From NCBI RefSeq assembly GCF_015832195.1, contig NC_052031.1, forward strand, positions 13,455,850-13,519,849: DNA of 64,000 nucleotides, in the 5' to 3' direction. This document shows, one piece after another, positions 24,448-33,968 of this stretch. Positions within the stretch are counted from its first letter, which is position 1. Every line of letters begins with the position of its first letter. Origin of the DNA: Motacilla alba alba. Its lineage: Eukaryota; Chordata; Aves; Passeriformes; Motacillidae. A program made the position numbers and the translations under genes. The notes beneath the pieces are model-generated. The model was not told the DNA's origin. It was given only the letters and a program-made list of their open reading frames with translations, and made no database searches.

Positions 24448-27400
24448 CCATGCTTGGCTACCTCTAACAACTGGCATGGCTAGAAGGACACATATCTTTA
24501 GCAAGTTTCTTAGCAAAGCTATCAGTAACACTTTGAAGGTGAAGTGTCTAAATCTGCCTTAGGTTTGAGTTTGGGGTAGTCTTTAAGACTTTTAGTTGCA
24601 GACTGTTTAAGCTGTCCTGGCATCTGTTGGAACACACTCCATGCAGTTTTGCTAAGGCATTTTTTTAGAGCACTGAGTATTCAAATGATAGTAAAAAAAT
24701 GTATTGGCATTCTCGGACACTGTCCTGCTTCAACTGGATGACTTCTGGTTCTTTTAATAGCCCTCGAAATTCCTATGTGCTAAACACATTTGAAAAGAAT
24801 CTTGACCAGTTCTTTCCTGTATGTTTTCTTTTCAAGCCAGGATTCATTTAATGGAAAAGTAACATAAATAAAGCAGACATACAGGTAAAACAAAGTACAT
24901 AGAAATTAAACTACAGAAATATATTCAATAAGATTACCTTGGAGAAACCTGTGCAGATATTTCCATAAAGAACAACGCCACTTTTAAATATTAATGGTCT
25001 ACACAAAAAAAAACCCCATGTATTCACTGGCAGCATACTGCAGTTGGGGTGCCCAAGGAATAGGGTCTAAGCTAATTCATTGTGTCAGTAATCCACTCAC
25101 AAATACCAAGAGTTCTTGAGAGAAAGAGGAAGAGTTTTTCCTTGATCATCAATAATGTCTCTAAGTTCATTATTTTACTTCAGTTGTGGAACATAAGCAT
25201 TCTGAGGATGGCTGTATCTCTCTTTATTTGGCTTTCTAGACTAATACTCTGGAACATCAATTACCTGGAAAGGAGCCGAGTGAGATTTCTAAGTCCATGA
25301 AGACTGTTTGTACTCTTATTTATAACAGAATGAAAGGTTTTAATTGATAAAAATGTACTTCAGAATCACTATGGTTGATGATCTTTTTCATACCTTAGGG
25401 ACGTGTTGGTCCAAAGCTGTATTAGTCTTCTTGGAAGCTGGCACTTCTCAAAGCTAAGACACCAAGCAGCAGTGGAAATTCCTGATTCTTGTCACATATG
25501 CAACAGGAGCTGTCAGAAAGGCTTTACACTGTCATACTGGGGATGACAAAGCACCACTCAGAGGAAACCACCACACGTGGTCTCCTAAGAGTAAGGTAAT
25601 CCTTTTATAGAAGGATTCATAAAGAGCAGAGCTAACGCCAAACATCTTCCATTCTAGTTCATGGCATGAAATAAACAGAGGTGGATAGGGTCTGGTATGT
25701 AGGCATAGCAGGAACTGAATGCTTCTGTGGACAGTGGCTGCAGCAGCTGAAGACAGCAATGAGAATCTGTAGGTCCTCATGCTGGATACAGAATAACAGA
25801 AGAGCTGTCCACAGAAACCCACAGAAATTTCAAACCACCTTTCCATCTCCACCAAAAAAAAAATTGCTGGGTATTTTCTGACACAGCAGTTGCAAGAGAA
25901 AATAATGCTGTCTCTTTGTAGTGGTATTAATGACAAAAATAATACTCCCAGTTTCTGACAGAACTAGTAAAAGTTAAGCTTTGACAACACAGGACAGAAA
26001 AGTAGTTTAACAGGAGTTTCTGCTGCAGTTATATGACCTTCTTTGCCCCTAGAAAAGACACACACTGTCACCATACACAGCAGTCCTGAGCAACAGAAGT
26101 AAGGATGAGCCCTTGCCTTCTTGGAAAGGCTGCGACAATCCCAGTAGGTTTGGGGCATAAGAAGTTGCTTCACAAAAACAAGGCACTAAATTCTTAAAAG
26201 GTTTCATGTTACTTCAATTAAGAAGTAGGTTCAAGAAATCCTCCTTTCCATGGACTTAGACTGCACCAAGTTCGGGGAAAACAAGTCTGGAAGATTAACC
26301 AGCCCAACACCACAATACAAATATTTCACAACTCTCATGAGAAGAAAATACCAATTTATGGCCATTTGTTAGATTAGCAGATATCAAGACAAAATTAGGA
26401 CACTTTTATTAATAGAGAGAGGTTATTTAAAGTGCCTTTATTAAACACAATGGTCAAAACTTCATACAAATAGAACATCTACATGAGATGTGGTTCTGGT
26501 CTTGAACATTTTCCAGCCAGGATAAAGAAGCAATCAACCAGCCTGACTGACCTAAAGCTATAAGCAGGCAAGGAAAGCTGTATAGGTGTATTTGGTGAAG
26601 AACATAGGCAGAGCTTGGAGCTGCACACATTTCTTTGGTAACTGAAGCTTTAGCTTTAAAGACTAAAAAGAGAGAAAAAGAATGAAGCAGAAAAAAAGGC
26701 AATCACAGTTCACTATTCATCTAGTCACAATTATCAGCATGAGTTTGGCAGACATGCTAGGTGAGATAAATTTCATCTGTTTTAAGGTAACAGTGACTGT
26801 TTAGATTTTGTCAGAGACAACCCAAGACTAAAGGTGAATTTTGAAGAAAATACAGAAGCACCTAAGGCAGATAGTGGTTCAGGAGTGTAAAATTCCTAAA
26901 GAAAGAACTAGTAAAAGACCTTCTGGTCACAACACCCTTTGGACAGAAAAGGTATTTTTCACTCCCCTGGAAAGTTTAGATATCCTCCAAACTGTACAGT
27001 AGGATTCACATGAAGTCAAAAGCTGAGAGATGGCACAATTTCCTGATAATATGCTTATAACACAAAATATGCAACAAAATGGAATGCTTAAATCTGCAGG
27101 CATTTGCTTTCTATGTTCCTAGCATCCCTCAGCAACTACATCAATTCTGGATCAATGAAAACACATGTATCACAACACAGTAAATTCACTGAATTACATT
27201 AATATCAAAACATTTTATTATTGATTTGTAAGCATATAATATGAATATTCATTCAATATGAAGACACAGAAAACCACCGATTATTTTATCCTGTAATACA
27301 TTACAGCAACTACAGAAATGCAAGCTTTGGGCATAGGTACACATTGTTTTATACAATCTATCAGGTAACATTCCTTTACCATCCACCTAGGGGCTGGAAC

Positions 27401-30400
27401 GGACATTTTAGTGAAGGCATGACCAAGACAGTGATTAGGCAAATGTTTCAAGTCATGAAACAGACTAAATCTGTAATACAAAAGGCTTTATTTAAAAATG
27501 ATCCATTACTTTTTTCCCAGACATTTTACCTGGGATAGAACTGGAATGCCTTAGAAAGTATATTGTGCAAGTCATGGTTTTCCAATCTTTTACACACCTT
27601 TTGTTTTAGCCATTAAATAACTGTGTTCAAACCACCATTGGATTGCTTGAGTTAGTTTTCAGTGAACAGTTCTAGTACAGGAAAACCTCATACAATGCAC
27701 CAGAACTTTCCATCTCTCCCTTTCACAAAATTCTCTCATTTTAGCTCCAACAGGAACTGACAAAATCTGAGGTTTTAGTTTTCAGAAAGTATATTAGAAA
27801 TTTCCCTGTAATAAATACCTCACAAATACCTGCATGATGAAAAGTTGCTAATCATTTTTAAAAAATAATTAAAGAAAAAAATTAAGTAGTGCACAGGCCA
27901 TCTTAGTAGGGATACTAATGATATATTTCACTTGCAATTTTTTTACCTATAGCAGAAATTCCAAACAGACACAGAAATAAACCAAGTCTACCCCTGAAAA
28001 ACAAAATACACTTACAATTCTCCATCTTTTCAAAGCCTACTGATAAACTGATAGAGGCTACCAGCTCTAAAAAAGAGTACAGTGTCCACTAAAAATACCA
28101 TCTCAAGTGAAAAACATGCTCCACAAGTGGCTGCTTCTATATAAGCTATTTCCATTTTTTCCTACACAAGGACAATGGCATGTTGCAACATTCCTTGCCT
28201 CCACATCCCTTTCATATTTCACTTAAAAGCCTCACATGCTAAAACAAGTGAGACTGTGGAACCTTTAATATGAAAACCACACAAAACATGGGATTTATTT
28301 TGGTCCAGAATTGGTAATCTAAAATTAAGCACCTAGTGTAAGACAGGTACACTGTCACCCAACGGAGTTTGGTGGAATAAAGTGCTTCCCTGGACAAACA
28401 GCTTGGGGCCCACACTAAGCTAGGATGATTTTCTTTCTAAGAGATAAAATACAGCAAATAGAATGAGCTTGTAATTTTGTGAAAAAAAAAAAGGAGGGCG
28501 AAATATAAATTGGTCACTGTTACCATATATTAAACAAATCAGAAAAGTTATAGTTGTATGACCACTAAAACTAGATTTGAACTGTCCTGAAACGGAATAT
28601 GTACAAAATTTTTATCCTATAAAAAAGAACCAGTAGAAAAAAAGCAGAGGGTTTAAGAAAATACAGTATTTTGAAAATGTGTTTAAAAGTTACTGGAACT
28701 CATTAAATAGTTGCATTATTCTGACACTATTTTTTTTTTTCAGTGTTAGTTACATAAATAATGGAATCATTATCTTATCATGTCCTATTATCTAACAAAT
28801 ATTCCAAACCATTTATCTGACATACAGCAATATCAGCTTACATCCCATGTTGTTAGCTGATGATTCTACTTTTAAACATTATTTCCATATTTATTACAAG
28901 TGACACTCCTACCTTAAAAGTAGTGCATCCACAACTAAATTAAAAAAAGAAATACACACACACACAAAAACAGAATTTAAAAAAATCCCTGATGTTCTGA
29001 AACCTGAAGGAATCATTCAACCTCACAACTTGTTTTGCAATGCCTCCTCTAAAAACTAACATTAGGTCTCTCAGAAGAGGAAGCAGACAGTACTCAGCCT
29101 CCATCTTTTTCCTTCCTTCTCATTATTTCAGATTTCTTCCTCCTCGACTTTATCCCTGAATGCCTCCTTGGCATGACCTGATGAAGAAACTATGTAAAAG
29201 CAGTGAGACATACATTAATTTGCTCTGCAAAGATAAATTAGAAAGATAGAGGGGTATACATACCCCAAGGCTTAAAAAAACCCCGACAGAAAGCCAAACC
29301 AAAACCACCATTATTCCTTAAAACTTGCCTGCACTACCTGACACCAAACATGTCTACAAAGATTAACACACACTTGTCCTTTGAAAGTATCTTCCCTTTA
29401 CTGCTATTTATGAAACCCCCCCAAAATGATGAAAATTGAATTATATACATACCAGCTACCTACTTTAAGACTGTTCATGAGTAGCTGCTATTAATTTTTT
29501 CAAAAACCACTGAAGCAGAAACTCATTTCAAAGAAACATTCATATGCAGCATTTGTAGAAAGAGGGGAAAAAGAGCAGGTCAAACACTTCAGACTAATCA
29601 GCCTTGCTAATAACCTTTATGAGAAAATGCTTCATGCTAAAACTGCATTGCTGACACAAATTTAGAATCCAACATCAGAGCTGGAGAAATAACAAGTTCT
29701 TTGTCCTAAAATGTGAAAAAGTACTACATACATGAAGTCTAAAGTCTTAAGAGTATCAAGTCATCCAGGTGAAAGAATTAACTTCTCTCAAAAAGAAACA
29801 GAAACTTGCCAAGAGTTCCACACTGCCCCTAAAAAGGGGGGGAAAAAATCTGTAGCTCAAAGCATTCTCTATACTGTAGATGAGAAGAGTGCATAACTCA
29901 TACACCAGAAATGAAAAGCATTTTCACCTTCCTGGAGGGCTCCTGAAAGACCATCCCTCCTCCATCTGGGTGCTGCTACCTGCTTCCTCAGGACACTCGC
30001 AAGACTTGGAGCAGTAACCTCATGCAGCCCCCAGGGAAACACAAAGAACATGGAGGTACACAGTAGTTTAATTACTACTCATTAGATAACGAAATCAGGT
30101 GAGTGTCACATCGTAAGCACGCGGGAGGAAAACGTATCCATGGTCTCCTTCAGGCTCAGACAGCCAAACAAATCAATTCAGCACCAGCAGCTGCAGTGGG
30201 TTACCTGATCCACTGCCCAGCCCACCTGCACACTCACATCCACAGTTACCTGGGCTACCTTATCAACAAGGAACCAGGACTTTGGCCCAGGGCAGCATTA
30301 ACTTCTTGGAAATTTAGGACACAGAGACTCTGTCTGATTGTGTCTGCTCATGAAATATCCCATAGCATGCCAAAACACAGGTATCTTAATCTCATCACCT

Positions 30401-32640
30401 CAATTCTGCAACTTCAGTTTTTCTAGGGAGAAGGTAAGGAAAGGAAGGATGAAATCTATGAAAAATGTCTCAGGTTTGTATTAATTTACTTTTCAAGGCT
30501 GCCAATATCTTTAAACATCTCAGAGGTTCCTCAACAAAAAGGTTCAACTTTCTTGCTAATGTCTCCTAAAAGGTTCTTAAATTCATAACAAACAACTATC
30601 CTAAGAGAACGCTGCAGGATTTCTAAAACGCTGAGCCTCCATAACAGCCAAAGCATCCATTATATCCCAGCTTTCTTCTCATCAGTAAGATGTGACAGCA
30701 TGTTGAACTTGCCAAATGAGCAGGAAAACCTACAAACACTAAACTGTCTTGTAAAAACAAAGACCAGCCAAAGAAGGAGGCAAGTAATGGGCTTCTCTCT
30801 CATTCCTTCTCTATTCCCATTTCATCAGGCTCTGTAAATGCACGGAGCACCTCCTCTCCCCTCCCCTCTGGCTATGCAAGCTCTGTCTAGCAGCCTCTGC
30901 TAGCGTGGAAAACAAGAAACAAGCCATGGACTCTTTCAGATCTTCCACGCAGCATTCCCACACAGAGAACTCAAGCTTCACAAGAAGTCCAACCACAAGG
31001 AGCAAGGATAAAAACCAGCAATAAATAAATATGCAAGAATTAATTCCCTTTCTGTGTTTTCCAAGAACATGCATATTCGCATGTCTGTATGGCATAAATA
31101 CACATTGCAATTCTTCTACAGAGCAGATTAGACCAGTTTAACAGTTCAGACACTCTATATTATAATTACTTCTTTTCTAAAAATCTTATATATTCATTTT
31201 CAAAGAGCCTTGAAAAGAACTGGCAGCTAATAGGATAGACAGCACTGTTTCATAACAGCTTGCAAAAAAATTCAGTCTATTTTTAGATAGGTGAAAAGAA
31301 TGTGGTTATTTAAAAAAAAAACTCTCCTATGAAATAAAGATGTTTTCATTTATAACAGACCATGCAACTGATATGTCAAACCAATCTCCAGGTGAACAGC
31401 ACCATATATTCAAATCCTCAAAACAAATCCGTGTGCCTATACAACAGCCACATTTTAATCTTTATTGTGTGATAACACATCATGCTGTTAAAAAAAATCT
31501 TACTTTTTAGTGAATGACATTCAAGTGAACCTCAGACAAATGAATCTTTTCTAATTGTGTTACAATCCTTTAAAAGGACCTCTTCATCTAGGACTACCAT
31601 TAGTTCAACCATGAGCATGTTCTGCTCAAAACCAGACTGATCAGATGCCGGGTGCTGCATAATATTCATTGTGATAAAATAAATATCTGTATTATACACC
31701 AAATTCCCACACAGCAATGCCAACGTAAGTCTTTCCAAAAATCCAGTTAACACCTGTTTCTTTTACTATTTTCACTTCATCATCCTCCCTGTTACCACCA
31801 CCATTTTAGGAGTCTTGTATTTAAAAATTTTAGGCATGAGTGTGGGATAAAGGTTAAAAAATAAACACTTAAATTTTCTCTCCTCATTCTTAATTTTGAA
31901 CAAGTAAATACTAAAATTTCTCTCAAAGCTCTTCTTATATATCTCCATTTTGGAAAGGTGACTTAACATCCCATTCCCCCCCACCATTTTCTGAATCTCT
32001 TATTGCTGGTATTTTGTTATTACCACAGCTGGTGAAAGGCAATGCAGTTTGCTTCTACATATCATACATACACATACTTATAAATCAAATTAAATTGCTC
32101 ATTTTGGTTTTTCAAACCTCCCATGCCACACAGCACTTGTTCATTTTGAAAGATGTCTTTTAGCCTGTTTCATTAAGATAGCATTCAGTGCCTTATCACG
32201 TCTCTCTATGCTGAGCCATTCAATAAAATAAACTTCAGACCATCATTTCAGCCTAACACAGTTTGAGAGCTTAAAATTAACAGTATTTTTTTTGCCAACG
32301 TCCAATATTAAAATGGTGAAATAGAACATTCAGAGGGTCTTTTGCAAACAGCCAAAATGCTTATTGTAAATAATGGGGGAGAAATGGTATTATGTTTCTC
32401 TAGACCGAAGCAGTTTCAAAACCAAAAATGCCCTAAAATGCAGCTGCAAGCAAAACAGAAGTGAGCAGGGCTGGTTCATTTAAAATCAACAAAATAATCA
32501 CCAGGAGGCTATTTCACGCCATAAGACTTAAATGTACATTTAGTACCTTCAAGTATTTCCCTAAAAATGAAACAGCTACTTGAAATAGCACTAATCTGAT
32601 TGACAGATAAAATAATTGCTTTAAAAACACTTCTGAGTCA
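24448..32640. other. Intron, mostly featureless
   Basis: AT-rich sequence with no recognised exon or transposon. It contains a hairpin with a TATA-like core (25598-25617), a short CA repeat near 28953-28965, T-runs near 28727 and several A-rich tracts. A 134-codon minus-strand frame at 25532-25936 has no recognisable domain. Confidence 0.45.
25598..25617 (-). repeat. Inverted repeat enclosing a TATA-like box
   Basis: AATCCTT and AAGGATT pair perfectly around TTATAG. On the minus strand the centre reads CTATAAAAGG, a consensus-like TATA element in the same direction as SRPK2. A donor-like AAG|GTATGA occurs downstream near 25400 on the same strand. No transcript evidence exists in the sequence. 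Confidence 0.35.
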
Positions 32641-32652
32641 TTTTGTCCTTAC

Positions 32653-32696
32653 CTGCAGGCATGAACCATTACTGCATGCAGCGACTGCTCCATTTC
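32653..32696 (-). other. Candidate alternative SRPK2 5' exon
   Basis: Seen on the minus strand: CAG|GTAAGG, a near-consensus donor, with the exon's last base at 32653. Upstream of it ATG at 32693-32691 has G at -3 and G at +4, a favourable initiation context. It opens a 13-codon frame, MEQSLHAVMVHAC, plus two bases (AG), so the exit phase equals that of the exon at 33121-33158. An in-frame TAG lies two codons before the ATG and doubles as a possible acceptor (GTGCTAG|GAAATGG), though the pyrimidine tract there is weak. Inference: spliced to the same downstream SRPK2 exon, this would give a protein with a different N-terminus. I do not recognise the peptide. Chance agreement of phase and donor is quite possible. 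Confidence 0.3.
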
Positions 32697-32847
32697 CTAG
32701 CACAGACTTGAACGGGGATCACATCTATCTTACAGAATGTGACTAATAGGGGGATTTGCGATTCCTGAGCTACTTTCCAAAGGACACTCCCTTTTCCACA
32801 TAGCAGGGCACGGAACGCTCGGCCAAGTTCTGTTAGCTACCGACGCC

Positions 32848-32907
32848 GAGGGGCAGGAGCGCGGGGAGCGCGGGGAGCGCGGGCTCGGTGCGGTGCCGGG
32901 CGCGGGG
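32848..32907 (+). repeat. G-run cluster with 9-bp tandem repeat
   Basis: The 9-bp word GCGCGGGGA is repeated about three times (32860-32883) and followed by further G-runs. Five or more runs of three to four G occur within 60 bases on the plus strand, the SRPK2 template strand, making a G-quadruplex possible near the start of intron 1. Confidence 0.6.
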
Positions 32908-33120
32908 TCTGCAGCGGCCAGCCCCGCCAGGACCCGCATGCTGCAGCCCGCCGGGCTCCGGCCGCCCGCAACCGCGGCCAACACGCACAAAGCTCGACCA
33001 GAAGGGCAGGCTGGGTGGGCACGGTGCGAGATCCGGCATGCAGCAGGCGGACAATGCCAGCAGCCCCGCGGAGGCAGAGGGAGAAGCCCCGCGTTCATGC
33101 GGACGGGGATGCGGCCGTAC

Positions 33121-33158
33121 CTTTCTGGAGAGGACGACTTCTCAGAGTTAACTGACAT
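33121..33158 (-). CDS. SRPK2: SRPK2 first coding exon (partial CDS, N-terminus only)
   Basis: SRPK2 is a CMGC-family serine kinase that phosphorylates RS-domain serines of SR splicing factors in the cytoplasm and nucleus. Only its extreme N-terminus is here. Seen: on the minus strand ATG at 33158-33156 opens MSVNSEKSSSPE plus two bases (AG) of the next codon, then GTACGG at 33120-33115 as splice donor (AAAG|GTACGG). Known, from memory: one mammalian SRPK2 isoform starts MSVNSEKSSSSER and continues in the next exon with a proline-rich stretch, so 12 of 13 residues agree and the split arginine codon fits the same exon boundary. The kinase domain is not in the window; it must lie beyond position 1. 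The frame stays open for 153 codons upstream of this ATG, but that stretch is GC-rich 5' sequence. This ATG is chosen because homology starts exactly there. The exon sits in a CpG island, as expected of a housekeeping-type promoter. Confidence 0.82.
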
Positions 33159-33183
33159 CAGCAGCTCAGTCTTCTGCTTGATT

Positions 33184-33206
33184 TCTGGAAAAATCAGAAA
33201 ACGTTC
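33184..33206 (-). other. Acceptor-like site just upstream of the SRPK2 start codon
   Basis: On the minus strand, about 26 bases before the ATG, the sequence reads TTTTCTGATTTTTCCAG followed by AAATC. That is a good pyrimidine tract ending in CAG, with a TCTGAT branch-like motif inside it. If used, the SRPK2 exon would be a 64-base internal exon (33184-33121) fed by a further upstream 5' exon. If not used, the stretch is plain 5' UTR. The sequence alone cannot decide. Confidence 0.35.
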
Positions 33207-33743
33207 ACCACCGACACCGCCTGCCCTCGCCTTCCGGAGGTCTCGCTTCCCTGCGCCCTTTTGTCCGCCGGAGGCCCGGGACGCGGCGCTCTGCGAGGCC
33301 GCCCAGCCGCGCTCGGAGGGCCGGGCCCGCGCACATGACCGCGCACGGCGGGCGGAACCATCGCCGAGCGGGGGGCGCCGCTCCGCGCCCGAGCCCGCGG
33401 GGGCAGCGCGGGGGCCGCGCCACCGCCGCCGCCGGCGGGGGGGATGCGAGGGGTGCCCGCCGAGGGGATAAACGCCGAAACAAAGGATTCCCGGCACGGA
33501 TCGTCTTCCCGGGTACCCTGCTAAGAGGTACCGCACACCCGCGAAAGCCTCCAGATCAAAAGCCCTGAAAAATATGGCTCTTTGAATCATTTTTGTCACA
33601 AAAAGCGAGGTGTTCAATCACTACTTTCACACACGGGTGAGAAACCAGACGTGGAAAACGCTAGGCACGCCTGGATTTTGGTTTCTAGTGGTCTGCCTCT
33701 AATGTCCCCCAAATACACTTTGAAAAGTAATATTTCATTTTCC

Positions 33744-33761
33744 TTTTTTTTTTTTTTTTTT
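33744..33761 (+). repeat. T18 homopolymer tract
   Basis: Eighteen consecutive T, followed by AACAG and then, eight bases on, the start of a CR1 fragment. It may be simple slippage or, read on the minus strand, an A-tract. Confidence 0.9.
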
Positions 33762-33777
33762 AACAGCTAGTGATTCC

Positions 33778-33968
33778 CCCAGAGGGTGTTTGGGCTCTGA
33801 CCAGGCTCCCCAGGGCAGGGCTCACAGCACCAGCCCGGCAGAGCTCCAGGAGCGTTCGGACAATGCTCATGGGGTGACTCCTGGAACGGTGCCCTGCAGG
33901 GCTGCGAGCTGGGCTTCGTGATCCTGGTGGGCTCCTTCCCCCTCCGCACATTCTGTGATGCTGTGATC
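33778..33968 (+). mobile_element. CR1 LINE 3' end near the SRPK2 promoter
   Basis: The piece runs from CCAGAGGGTGTTTGGGC through CCAGGCTCCCCAGGGCAGG, GACAATGCTCATGGGGTGAC and GATCCTGGTGGGCTCCTTCC to a CR1-type end ACATTCTGTGATGCTGTGAT. It is about 190 bp. It is more GC-rich than the other copies and lies about 200 bp upstream of the CpG island edge, so it may contribute to or be shaped by the promoter environment. Confidence 0.88.

Larger units (their letters stand above)
1..33120 (-). other. SRPK2: SRPK2 intron 1 (3' part beyond window)
   Basis: Everything left of the donor at 33120 is inferred to be intron, because the next SRPK2 coding exon (proline-rich, then kinase domain) is not found. 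All open frames here are short and none resembles a kinase. The intron is AT-rich with scattered CR1 pieces and simple repeats, listed separately. Avian SRPK2 is expected to be large, so more than 33 kb of first intron is plausible. Undetected short alternative exons or non-coding RNAs cannot be excluded. Confidence 0.7.
32830..33560 (-). promoter_or_regulatory. SRPK2: CpG island: SRPK2 promoter and 5' UTR
   Basis: This is the only large GC- and CpG-dense block in the window and it contrasts sharply with AT-rich flanks. The densest part is about 33240-33470, with a run of CCG triplets at 33423-33434 and several runs of four or more G on the plus strand. No TATA box stands out, which is usual for CpG-island promoters. 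The start site cannot be fixed by eye; it should lie between roughly 33200 and 33560, with transcription toward lower coordinates. The CpG density extends downstream of the coding exon to about 32840, into the start of intron 1. Bidirectional activity is possible, but no plus-strand exon is recognisable. Confidence 0.8.

Noticed and set aside
24020..24562. 180-codon plus-strand frame
   Set aside because: Most of it is translation of the minisatellite units. Its repetition comes from the DNA array, not a protein family.
25532..25936. 134-codon minus-strand frame
   Set aside because: No recognisable motif, mixed composition, and plausible as a chance frame in intron DNA.
32730..33120. Continuation of the minus-strand frame past the SRPK2 exon
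   Set aside because: It reads through the GT donor at 33120 into intron. The SRPK2 match ends exactly at that donor.
32893..33471. 192-codon plus-strand open frame across the CpG island
   Set aside because: It is opposite the SRPK2 exon, Arg/Ala/Pro/Gly-rich and explained by few stops in GC-rich sequence. No domain is visible.
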